From a bacterium (GTDB lineage Bacteria > UBP13 > UBA5359): DNA of 10,698 nt. This document shows, one piece after another, positions 1 to 6,407 of the stretch. The DNA lies in contig JAQVUQ010000054.1 in assembly GCA_028699365.1 (NCBI GenBank), positions 1 through 10,698 on the forward strand, written 5' to 3'. The notes under the pieces are model-generated. The model searched no databases and was not told the DNA's origin. It was given only the letters and a program-made list of their open reading frames with translations. The translations under genes and the position numbers were made by a program. Each line of letters begins with the position of its first letter. Position 1 is the first letter of the stretch.

Positions 1-129
1 ATAGCGACATCTTAGGAGCAGAGAGCAGGCCCCGAGTCCTGTTTGCAAGTACAGCCGATACTGTTCTATGCATCGTAGTTGTGACGTGTGGGGATAAGGG
101 ATTATGTAGAATTCGTTGTTATGTAGAAT
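1..129 (+). repeat. Left inverted repeat of the RIT element
   Basis: Base n pairs with base 3715-n of the right end without any gap. I count 117 of 129 positions identical. Bases 1-77 have two mismatches (44 and 49) and bases 91-128 have none, while nine mismatches fall in 78-90. The repeat may continue to the left of the window. Weaker similarity continues inward to about base 200, with an 11-base length difference between the two ends. Confidence 0.93.
102..129 (+). repeat. Paired 11-bp motifs at the left end, 17-bp period
   Basis: TTATGTAGAAT occurs exactly at 102-112 and 119-129, one and a half helical turns apart. The mirror pair lies at 3603-3613 and 3586-3596 in inverted orientation (the inner one with one end base changed). 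These are likely binding sites for one or more of the element's recombinases. That role is inferred from position and symmetry only. Confidence 0.75.
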
Positions 130-183
130 GACAGGGGGAGACCACGCCTAAAACCGTTTGAGACGCAGTTCCCCCCCCATTGG

Positions 184-200
184 ATTCTACATAATAACAG
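184..200 (-). repeat. Inner inverted copy of the 11-bp motif, left end
   Basis: ATTCTACATAA at 184-194 is the reverse complement of the motif at 119-129. The longer block 184-200 matches the reverse complement of 3526-3542 except for one base. The copy also supplies the last codon and the stop of the third recombinase gene (ATG TAG on the minus strand), so the coding end and the DNA site share bases. Confidence 0.75.
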
Positions 201-1230
201 CACTGGATGAGCCTATCCGGCAAAGTTGGTCAAGCAACTTCTTCTCTTTTGTCCAATCCTTCATCCGGGCTACCAGGAATTGCTTGTCCATAGACTTGAG
301 CGCCTTGCGTTTCATCTCAATATCGGCCCGGGCATAAATATCGGTGGTCCGGATGTCCACATGCCCAAGGATATCTCTCACATATGTCAAAGCTACCCCT
401 GCTTGCAGTAGATGCATGGCACGAGTGTGCCGTAGCAGATGTGGACCTATTCTCTCCGGGAAGGAGTCATCACAAACTTTTGCAAGCACACCGTACTTCT
501 TCAGCATGCAATTCACTGATGAACGGACCATCTTTGAATGTTGTCCTTTGAAATGCGAATAAAATAGTGATGTACCCTTGGGAAGATCAGCCATGTGGTG
601 TTCTGCCACATACAGGCTGAGAAACCGTGCTGTTTCCCTGGACATCGGTATGGAACGTGTTTTCATCCCTTTTCCGGTTAGCCTTACAACAGGTGAACTG
701 CCCAGACGGATGTCATGCAAAGTCAGGTCGAGGACTTCCTGAACCCTGGCTCCGGAATCGTAAAGAAGGTTCATGAGACACAGGTCTTTCCGACCCTGTA
801 TTGTAGACATATCCGGCTGTTTGAACAGTAGCTTCAGTTGTTTCTCTGTCAGAAATGGAGGCTCAGGATGTGGTGTTCTCTTTAACGGGATCTTGCTGAG
901 CGTCTGGAATTGAGGAAGTGCGGAAACGGTCTCCATCGTTGCAAACTTGAAGAACGATTTGACCACTGCTAACCGTTGGTTTCTGGTTGCCGCGCAACAA
1001 TGTTGCTCAGTCTCCAGCCAATCCAGGAAGCGTAGGATCAGATCTCTATCCAGTTGTTCCAGAGAGAGCGTTTCTAATGAAAGCTTTTCCTTTGTAGTGC
1101 AGTAAAGCAGCAGGCGGTTGAAAGTATCCCGGTATGAGGCGATGGTGTTGGCACTCAGGCTGCGGACTCCAGGCAGATATGAAAGAAAATATTTACTAAG
1201 AAGCATCCCCAGATCAATGCTCATATTCAT
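187..1230 (-). CDS. ritC: Tyrosine recombinase, third gene of the RIT trio
   Basis: A 347-residue tyrosine recombinase. Residues about 8-100 form the N-terminal core-binding domain (ANTIASYRDTFNRLL is typical of Xer-type N-domains). The catalytic domain follows, with R162 in SGARVQE, K187 in TGKG, H264 and R267 in PHLLRH, H290 in LGH and Y299 in DIYAR, so the active site is complete. About 48 residues follow the tyrosine, a longer basic tail than in XerC/D, with many lysines. The start at 1230 is chosen for its GGAGG. A second ATG at 1224 is possible but too far from that site. The final Met codon and TAG stop lie within the inner TTATGTAGAAT copy of the left terminal region. The symbol follows gene order. 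Confidence 0.9.
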   Translation of the reverse strand: MNMSIDLGMLLSKYFLSYLPGVRSLSANTIASYRDTFNRLLLYCTTKEKLSLETLSLEQLDRDLILRFLDWLETEQHCCAATRNQRLAVVKSFFKFATMETVSALPQFQTLSKIPLKRTPHPEPPFLTEKQLKLLFKQPDMSTIQGRKDLCLMNLLYDSGARVQEVLDLTLHDIRLGSSPVVRLTGKGMKTRSIPMSRETARFLSLYVAEHHMADLPKGTSLFYSHFKGQHSKMVRSSVNCMLKKYGVLAKVCDDSFPERIGPHLLRHTRAMHLLQAGVALTYVRDILGHVDIRTTDIYARADIEMKRKALKSMDKQFLVARMKDWTKEKKLLDQLCRIGSSSAVIM

Positions 1231-2197
1231 GTTGGAACACCTCCTCGGGGAGCATAGTGCCGAACGCTGTTTCGACTCTTTCCCGGATATCAGGGTGAAC
1301 GTCAGGGGTGAGCCTGAGATAATAGGCAGTGCAACTGAACGTGGCATGCCCGAGGTATTCCGTCAGATACGGAAGGTAGACATTGAGTTCCTTTCCTTCT
1401 CTTATCCACCGGCGCAGGCAGTGGACTGTGAAGGTGTGCCTGAAATCGTGCAGACGAGGCCCTCTCCCTTTGCCTCTATGTTCGATTCCCGCTGCCGCAA
1501 GGATCTTCCTGAACAAGTTGTAGATACTGACACTTCTGTAGGCTTGGGTCCTTCTGGGATTAGGGAAGAACCAATCATCATCGGAGACGGGCTTGAGCAC
1601 TTCTTCGCAGTACAAGCGGCATTCTTCAGTCAGTTCAACAGACATAGGAACCAGTCGATCTTTGTCATTCTTACTGCCTCTTAGAGTCAATATCCCTCTT
1701 TCGGTATCCACATCTCTGGCCTTTAGTCCTACGGCTTCGGAGATTCGCAGGCCGCAGCCATACAGCATATGGAAGAGTACCAGCAGCAACCGGTGTCGGT
1801 CACGACTCTGCCGGTGATGTTCAAGGCGGTCTATGGCAAAGAAGAACCTGATGATCTCTTCATCGCTGAAGATGTATGGCACATAGCGTGGTATCCTGGG
1901 ACGGAAGGTCGCATCGGGCATGAACGAGGGTATGCCCATAGTATTCATGAACTTTGCCAGCAAACGAAATGAAGTTATACGTTTACTTTGCGTATATATG
2001 CTTTCTGCAGGCCTTCGTTTGACCCAATCCATGAACAATTGGCGGGTTAATACTGCCTCGGCGGTATAATGTTTGGCACAGAACTCATCAAGCTGATGCA
2101 AGCAGGATATATGCCATTCATCATCGACCCGCACCCTCTTGCGTCCGGCAAGGTGTTGAGTTATGTAAGGAGCGAACCGGCTGGTAAGCTTAATCAT
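1214..2197 (-). CDS. ritB: Tyrosine recombinase, second gene of the RIT trio
   Basis: A 327-residue tyrosine recombinase, close to Xer size. The N-terminal part (about 1-105) is the DNA-clamping helical domain and the rest is catalytic. Visible active-site residues are R151 in GLRISE, K176 in SKNDK, H250 and R253 in LHDFRH, H284 in LGH, and Y293, which lies nine residues after H284 as in Xer proteins (Y292 is adjacent). Between the HxxR and LGH motifs it has a longer loop than usual (30 residues, with RRWIREGKELNVYL), a feature not seen in its two neighbours. The ATG at 2197 overlaps the previous gene by eight bases and has AGAGG about nine bases upstream. Its own stop lies inside the start region of the third gene (17-base overlap). 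The symbol follows gene order. Confidence 0.9.
   Translation of the reverse strand: MIKLTSRFAPYITQHLAGRKRVRVDDEWHISCLHQLDEFCAKHYTAEAVLTRQLFMDWVKRRPAESIYTQSKRITSFRLLAKFMNTMGIPSFMPDATFRPRIPRYVPYIFSDEEIIRFFFAIDRLEHHRQSRDRHRLLLVLFHMLYGCGLRISEAVGLKARDVDTERGILTLRGSKNDKDRLVPMSVELTEECRLYCEEVLKPVSDDDWFFPNPRRTQAYRSVSIYNLFRKILAAAGIEHRGKGRGPRLHDFRHTFTVHCLRRWIREGKELNVYLPYLTEYLGHATFSCTAYYLRLTPDVHPDIRERVETAFGTMLPEEVFQHEYEH
1240..1244 (-). promoter_or_regulatory. Ribosome binding site deciding the third recombinase start
   Basis: GGAGG on the minus strand, inside the end of the second recombinase gene, lies nine bases before the ATG at 1230-1228. The frame is open further upstream to 1347, but those codons overlap the second gene heavily and have no comparable site. 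Confidence 0.8.
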
Positions 2198-3431
2198 GCT
2201 TCACCACCTCTGGCATAGGCAAGGCGCATATACGCAACGCTTCGACATCCGTTTTCAGATAGGCTTTGGTCGAATCCGTCGAACTATGCCCGAGCAATTC
2301 GGAGATGACCGGCAAAGCCGTATTCCGTGCCAGCATATGGCTGGCCATGGTGTGGCGCAAGACATGAAGCCCGAAATGCTCTCCTTCTTTACGTATGATT
2401 CCGGCCTTGACTGCATATTTCTTGTATAGCCAGAAGAAGGTCGATGCATATGTGATTTTTTCATATGGGGCAAATTGTACCAGGAATACGTAGGGATTGC
2501 CGTAATCCGGGCGCGCCTGGGTGATGTAATCGATGAGCGCATTTCCAACGTCCAGAGGTAAGGGCAGTGTTACCTGTTTACCCGTCTTGGACTGGTTAAA
2601 TCTGATCAATTTTTCTCTCCACAGTAGATTGTCCAACCTGAGGTTCATTATGTCCGTTGTTCTAAGTCCCAGACGGGCAGCCAGAAGAAATACTGCATAA
2701 TCTCTCTTCCCCATTGCAGTTTCTCTGTCTATGGCTCCAAGCAGAGCCGTCATCTGGTCATAAGAGAGAACAGTAGGGATCCTGTTGCGCCTGGCTATAC
2801 GGTAGGTTGGAACGGCCAGGGACAAGTCATGATCCGTAGATCTTGCTTCTTTCAAAAACTTGAGAAATACCCGTAATACGCAAATATCTTTGATGCTCTT
2901 CTTCGTCCGCATTTGCAGCAATTGGCAATAAGTGCCTACGACCTGTGGTGTAATCTGTCCCGGTGTGATACATCCATGTATCGTTTCCGCATGGCTCAGA
3001 AAAGAAAAAGCATGGCCATAGTAGGCTTTCATCGTTACTTCGGATCGCCCCAACTGCTGGAGATTGATGGTAAATGCCTCTAGTATGCCCACCATCGCTT
3101 CATTTTGCAGGGATTTGGTCTTGACTATAAACTTGCATCTCCTGGGTATGTTGCCGTATTGCTGGTATTCAAGCAGAAGATATGCACAACGGCGGAAGGC
3201 TCGCATATCTCTTCTTGAACGGGGCCTTTGACGACTGGTTAGCATTGCAAGAGAGGCTAGAAACCGATCACATATTTCTGGGGTCACAGTGGTGTAGCTA
3301 TTATTCTCCATGAAGCGTAGAAAACGGTTAATATTACAACGGTAACGGGTGATAGTGTTCTTCGGATAATTGAGCCTGTGCAATTCAATCAGCAGCAATT
3401 CAACGATCGCCGCCAGGTCAACATGTTCCAT
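2190..3431 (-). CDS. ritA: Tyrosine recombinase, first gene of the RIT trio
   Basis: A 413-residue site-specific recombinase of the phage integrase/XerCD class. These enzymes cut and rejoin DNA through a covalent 3'-phosphotyrosine intermediate. An N-terminal SAM-like core-binding region (about residues 1-90) and a second helical region (about 110-200) precede the catalytic domain (about 215-400). The catalytic set is complete: R257 in GLRTTD, K282 in SKTGK, H356 and R359 in HVLRH, H382 in LGH, and nucleophile Y391. At 413 residues it is longer than XerC/XerD (about 300) because of the extra N-terminal helical region. The start at 3431 follows a perfect AGGAGG. Its stop overlaps the next gene by eight bases, which suggests translational coupling. 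The ritA label follows its first position in the trio and was not confirmed by alignment. Confidence 0.9.
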   Translation of the reverse strand: MEHVDLAAIVELLLIELHRLNYPKNTITRYRCNINRFLRFMENNSYTTVTPEICDRFLASLAMLTSRQRPRSRRDMRAFRRCAYLLLEYQQYGNIPRRCKFIVKTKSLQNEAMVGILEAFTINLQQLGRSEVTMKAYYGHAFSFLSHAETIHGCITPGQITPQVVGTYCQLLQMRTKKSIKDICVLRVFLKFLKEARSTDHDLSLAVPTYRIARRNRIPTVLSYDQMTALLGAIDRETAMGKRDYAVFLLAARLGLRTTDIMNLRLDNLLWREKLIRFNQSKTGKQVTLPLPLDVGNALIDYITQARPDYGNPYVFLVQFAPYEKITYASTFFWLYKKYAVKAGIIRKEGEHFGLHVLRHTMASHMLARNTALPVISELLGHSSTDSTKAYLKTDVEALRICALPMPEVVKHD

Positions 3432-3437
3432 GATGAG

Positions 3438-3443
3438 CCTCCT
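3438..3443 (-). promoter_or_regulatory. Ribosome binding site deciding the first recombinase start
   Basis: A perfect AGGAGG on the minus strand sits six bases before the ATG at 3431-3429. The open frame continues 13 codons upstream to a start-like codon at 3470, but that would place the ribosome binding site inside the gene. The start at 3431 is therefore preferred. Confidence 0.85.
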
Positions 3444-3489
3444 GAATGAGTATTTGCGACTACTTGTCACATCCCATCATCATGGAGAC

Positions 3490-3518
3490 TATCTATCAGA
3501 CATACAAGACCTTGTTAA
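3490..3518 (-). promoter_or_regulatory. Possible promoter of the recombinase operon
   Basis: On the minus strand TTAACA (3513-3518) and TAGATA (3490-3495) are separated by 17 bases, about 60 bases before the start of the first recombinase. The -35 box is five of six to consensus and the -10 box only three of six, so this is a weak candidate. Confidence 0.25.
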
Positions 3519-3525
3519 AAGTTGG

Positions 3526-3542
3526 CCGTTATTATGTAGAAT
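3526..3542 (+). repeat. Inner copy of the 11-bp motif, right end
   Basis: TTATGTAGAAT at 3532-3542 mirrors the copy at 184-194. With 3586-3596 it forms an inverted pair 43 bp apart, against 54 bp between the equivalent pair at the left end. It lies upstream of the recombinase operon, where recombinase binding could also affect transcription (inference). Confidence 0.72.
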
Positions 3543-3585
3543 CGAAAGGAGGAAAAACCTTATCTCAAGCGGTTCATACGGTTGT

Positions 3586-3714
3586 GTTCTACATAACAAC
3601 GAATTCTACATAATCCCTTATCCCTTTGTGCTACACATACGATGCATAGAACAGTATCGGCTGTAATTGCTAACAGGACTCGGGGCCTGCTCTCTGCTCC
3701 TAAGATGTCGCTAT
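3586..3714 (-). repeat. Right inverted repeat of the RIT element
   Basis: Reverse complement of bases 1-129, with no indels and 12 mismatches by eye. Inward of it, the block at 3526-3542 matches 184-200 in inverted orientation (16 of 17 bases), and a short block with core TTGAGA matches as well. The next base outward (3715) has no visible partner because the left end is at the window edge. Confidence 0.93.
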
Positions 3715-3725
3715 CGGCAGGCCCC
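3682..3725. repeat. 9-bp inverted repeat spanning the element's apparent right edge
   Basis: GGGGCCTGC at 3682-3690 and GCAGGCCCC at 3717-3725 form perfect arms separated by 26 bases. The inner arm is in the terminal inverted repeat and the outer arm is beyond the last base that can be paired inside this window (3714). There is no T tract, so it is not a typical terminator. Whether the outer arm belongs to the element or to the host cannot be decided here. Confidence 0.5.
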
Positions 3726-3897
3726 TCGCCCCACCTCTGTTAGTAGTGCATTATTCTCATAAGCAGCTCAATCAATAATTAAGCATACAGAGCATAATGC
3801 TAATTCCTAAAGGGATGATGACTGATGACACTTACCCTAAAATATACGGACAAGGCCTCAGTTATCGGCTCAAACTGCTGAATTCTGACTTCTACTT
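3715..3897. other. Short intergenic region between element and deacetylase gene
   Basis: A/T-rich outside its first 25 bases, with no open frame of note. It lies downstream of both the deacetylase operon and the right end of the element. I see no intrinsic terminator with a T tract for the deacetylase gene. CAGTT/AACTG arms at 3858-3876 (read on either strand) could form a weak hairpin only. Confidence 0.5.
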
Positions 3898-4746
3898 TCA
3901 AACGAACTTAACTATATTCCCATATACTTCATCAGCAAAGCGCTCTATATGCTCACGAACATAACCCAGTATATCCAGATCATCGTTCTGAATCAGCGGG
4001 GTCAGGTCCATGCCGAAATTGAGCAGGCCGCAGGCGTCTACGGAGTGGCTCTGATGGTAGGTGGCGTGGGCGCGACGGCGTCCCATGCTGGCCAGGTCGT
4101 AGCGTTTGCCGCCGATTATCTGGGAATCGAAGACTCCCAGGACGGCTGCTGAGATATTCTCATGCTTATCCAGATGGAAAGCCACCTTGTCGTCGTCGAT
4201 CATCCAGTCCAGATCCCGCCAGACCTCACAGCCGTAGAGATTAGCAGGCCTTTCTTCCTTGGACAGGCTTCTTATGGCCCGTATAAGCCGCAGCGCCGTG
4301 CAGACGTGGGTGGGATGCTTGTCGGCGGGATTGTGGACGTATACCGTTTCCGGTCCGGCAATCTTGATCAGCGTCGCCAGATCATCCACTGCTCCCGGAT
4401 AGGATGAATCTTTCATCTCCGAGCTTGAATGGTCCAGAAAGGCGGCGGCGGAGTATTCGCCTACATAGGCTGCCTTCTTCTGCTCTTTGCGACGGATGGC
4501 TCTCATCTGATCATCGGTATAATCGGCGTAAATGCCGTCTCGCGGGCTGCCGGCGCCGCTGGTGACCACCACGCCTGTAAACCATTTGTCGGATTTACCG
4601 AAGCACTGCAGCACGCCGTCCATGGCCATGATCTCGATGTCGTCCTGGTGGGCCGAAACGGCCAGGTGTGTGGTCCGCGCCAGAGCGGCGGCGGCATCGA
4701 TGCCGTCGGGAACGTATATCTCGGAAGTCTCTTTACGGAACTTCAT
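3898..4746 (-). CDS. PIG-L/LmbE family zinc-dependent deacetylase
   Basis: A 282-residue protein of the PIG-L/LmbE fold, whose members remove acetyl groups from N-acetylglucosamine-containing substrates (for example MshB, BshB and GlcNAc-PI deacetylase). The N-terminal motif is SAHQDDIE (31-38), in place of the usual AHPDDxE. By analogy with MshB, H33, D36 and H147 (in KHPTH, 143-147) bind zinc and D35 is the general base. The substitution of proline by glutamine in the first motif is unusual but leaves the metal ligands intact. No signal peptide is visible, so it is probably cytoplasmic. The ATG at 4746 follows AGGAGG by six bases; an in-frame TTG at 4764 would put that site inside the gene and overlap the upstream gene. 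It is coupled to the ROK-like gene. The substrate is unknown. Confidence 0.83.
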   Translation of the reverse strand: MKFRKETSEIYVPDGIDAAAALARTTHLAVSAHQDDIEIMAMDGVLQCFGKSDKWFTGVVVTSGAGSPRDGIYADYTDDQMRAIRRKEQKKAAYVGEYSAAAFLDHSSSEMKDSSYPGAVDDLATLIKIAGPETVYVHNPADKHPTHVCTALRLIRAIRSLSKEERPANLYGCEVWRDLDWMIDDDKVAFHLDKHENISAAVLGVFDSQIIGGKRYDLASMGRRRAHATYHQSHSVDACGLLNFGMDLTPLIQNDDLDILGYVREHIERFADEVYGNIVKFV

Positions 4747-4756
4747 GCTTCTCCTC

Positions 4757-6157
4757 CTATCCAATCTCGGGCAGGCTGGCGGCGGCTATGGACTGGCCGA
4801 CACGCCTGCTCTTTTCATCGGGCAGAGACATTTTGATCTTACCGGCTATTTCAGGGAATTCGGCCTGCAGCACTTCCTCTGCCTTGGCCAGCATGATATC
4901 GCCGCCCTTGCCGGTGGTGACGCGTCCCAGAATGAGCACTCTGTTGAGATCGTAGAAATCGGCATAATGAGCCAGGGCATAGCCCAGCGATGTGCCTACG
5001 GTCTCGTAAACTTTATGGGCCAGCGGATCTTCCTGTTCCATCTTCTCCTGGAGCGCCACCAGTTTCTCCGGCAGCTTCAACGCTGGATCGAAGGTCATAC
5101 CGGCTCCCTCGGCCACTCTGATGGTGCCGACCTGACAGAAATACTGGACACCGCAGCCGATATCGCCGGACCATTCGTCTGCCGGGGCGTTCGGCCTGTA
5201 ATCCACCGGGGCGAAGGCCAGTTCATTAAGCCAGCCGGTGATATTGCCTGATGCGTTGACGTATCCGGCTGCTTCGCTGGAGCCCATGGCTATACCCAGG
5301 ACCGGATTCTCTCCCAGCGACATCGAGCCGGCCAGAGCCGTGACCTCTCCGTCGTTGACCACTTCCATCGGCACGCCCAGTTCTTCACGTATGCGCAGGA
5401 AGATATTAACTATTTTCGATTCGAATTCGTCCTTGGGAACGCCTCTGAACAGGGAGGCCACGCGCACGCGATTATTGATATAGACACCGGCGGAACTGCC
5501 GCCGACGGCATCCAGCCTTGGCAGCTTGGCAGCCGCACGGCGGATGGAATCCATTATTCCCTGGTAATGGTAATCGGGATCGGTTGCGTTGCGCGGATCC
5601 CAGGGGACTTCCTCGCTGTAGACCGGCTCTCCGTCGATGACGGCGCTGGCTTTGCGGTCGCTGGCGCCCAGATCGAAGCCCACCCGGCAGCCGTCCAGAT
5701 GCCGTCCCAGAGGAACGGATTCCTCATTGTCGCCGGGGACGCCGGCCGCGTCGGTCAGTTCCACGGTGAAGGGGTGCTCATAGACGCCGCCCATGAATTC
5801 GGCATCAAAGGCTCTGGCACCGCCGGGGGCGTAACTCTTCTTTATATACTCGCCGATATCGGAGGGACCACCTACGTAGACCTTCCATCCGCCTCTCTGC
5901 CAAAGGAGAAACTTGACTATTCTCTCTACATACGGAAAATTGGCTGCTGCGTAAGGTGAATCGGATTTGAAAACTGCGGTGGAGTAGCTGGAGACGGAGC
6001 CGTCGGCTCTCTCCAGGGCCAGCTTCAGGGGGACGCCGCCTCCGCTTGCCTTTACCAGTTCACGGAACTTACGGTTGATCAGCGAGGCAGGTGCAAATCC
6101 CTGATCCAGCGGCGGTACGAATTTGGGTTCCGTTTTGATAATAGAGGTTATGTCCAT
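4757..6157 (-). CDS. ROK-like sugar kinase homologue with long N-terminal extension
   Basis: A 466-residue protein whose residues about 157-466 resemble the ROK (repressor, ORF, kinase) ASKHA fold, which phosphorylates hexoses such as glucose, ManNAc or GlcNAc with ATP. Visible motifs are a phosphate-binding loop FDLGASDRK (161-169), VVNDGEVTALAG (266-277) with D269 as likely catalytic base, GIAMGSSEAAGYV (288-300), and a glycine-rich nucleotide motif LGRVTTGKGG (410-419). The ROK zinc site is degenerate: NELAFAP replaces the GELGH-type motif, and only C335 and C341 remain near the usual cysteine cluster. Residues 1-155 are an extension without a recognisable helix-turn-helix, so this is unlikely to be a NagC-type repressor. 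GGGAGGT lies about 10 bases before the ATG. The deacetylase gene starts 10 bases downstream, suggesting an amino-sugar pathway (inference). Confidence 0.7.
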   Translation of the reverse strand: MDITSIIKTEPKFVPPLDQGFAPASLINRKFRELVKASGGGVPLKLALERADGSVSSYSTAVFKSDSPYAAANFPYVERIVKFLLWQRGGWKVYVGGPSDIGEYIKKSYAPGGARAFDAEFMGGVYEHPFTVELTDAAGVPGDNEESVPLGRHLDGCRVGFDLGASDRKASAVIDGEPVYSEEVPWDPRNATDPDYHYQGIMDSIRRAAAKLPRLDAVGGSSAGVYINNRVRVASLFRGVPKDEFESKIVNIFLRIREELGVPMEVVNDGEVTALAGSMSLGENPVLGIAMGSSEAAGYVNASGNITGWLNELAFAPVDYRPNAPADEWSGDIGCGVQYFCQVGTIRVAEGAGMTFDPALKLPEKLVALQEKMEQEDPLAHKVYETVGTSLGYALAHYADFYDLNRVLILGRVTTGKGGDIMLAKAEEVLQAEFPEIAGKIKMSLPDEKSRRVGQSIAAASLPEIG

Positions 6158-6237
6158 TCTTTAATCTACCTCCCATTCTTCGTTATACCAGAGCCCTATC
6201 GTGGTGCTCCGAATACTCTATAGATACGGGACTTTTT

Positions 6238-6248
6238 TTACTCAGTAA
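6238..6248. promoter_or_regulatory. Palindrome upstream of the kinase/deacetylase operon
   Basis: TTACTCAGTAA is a perfect 11-bp palindrome flanked by A/T runs that extend the symmetry imperfectly. It is about 80 bases upstream of the ROK-like gene start and about 95 bases before the antitoxin promoter. A weak minus-strand -10-like TATCTA lies at about 6218-6223. An operator role is possible but rests only on symmetry and position. Confidence 0.3.
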
Positions 6249-6341
6249 GAAAAACTTTTATTTCATACTATCACAGGCAAGCAGACGATGCAAGGCGGCC
6301 AACGAGTCCACCGGCAAACTGGGAACATTTGCGGAATTCTG

Positions 6342-6370
6342 TTGAAAATAGAGGGTAGTTATGGTATATA
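6342..6370 (+). promoter_or_regulatory. Promoter of the toxin-antitoxin pair
   Basis: TTGAAA (6342-6347) and TATATA (6365-6370) are spaced by 17 bases, a good vegetative sigma-factor promoter. Transcription would start near 6377, leaving a leader of about 30 bases that holds the GGGGGA ribosome binding site. The space from here back to 6158 contains no convincing gene. Confidence 0.6.
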
Positions 6371-6407
6371 AGACTTGAGGGAACGAAATAAATGGGGGAT
6401 ATAAAAT

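Larger units (their letters stand above)
1..3714 (-). mobile_element. RIT (recombinase in trio) element, left end possibly cut by the window
   Basis: Three consecutive tyrosine recombinase genes occupy 187-3431 on the minus strand, overlap at their junctions, and are flanked by inverted repeats (1-129 against 3586-3714). No other cargo gene is present. Three different tyrosine recombinases in fixed order between inverted repeats define the published RIT class; the mechanism and role of each recombinase in that class are poorly understood. All three catalytic domains are complete and no frame is broken, so the element may be active or recently inserted. The repeat still matches at window base 1, so the true left boundary and any target duplication cannot be seen. 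Tn554 was considered, but its third gene is not a recombinase and it lacks long terminal inverted repeats. Confidence 0.88.

Noticed and set aside
102-194. Repeated 11-bp motifs as a CRISPR-like array
   Set aside because: Only three short copies, one inverted, with unequal spacing and an exact mirror at the other end; they are element end sites.
1-3714. Tn554-like transposon or integron
   Set aside because: Tn554 has two recombinases plus a non-recombinase third protein and no long inverted ends. Integrons have one integrase with attI/attC cassettes. Here all three proteins are tyrosine recombinases between inverted repeats.
3651-3876. Shared ATCGGCT at 3655 and 3866 as a possible target duplication
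   Set aside because: Seven bases shared at about 210 bp distance within one side of the element is expected by chance and is in the wrong position for a duplication.
4532-5251. Open frame on the plus strand across the kinase/deacetylase junction
   Set aside because: It spans two convincing minus-strand genes and their ribosome binding site, and shows no recognisable domain.
6271-6407. Possible gene remnant upstream of the antitoxin
   Set aside because: A short open stretch on either strand exists, but it lacks a start with a ribosome site and I recognise no domain.
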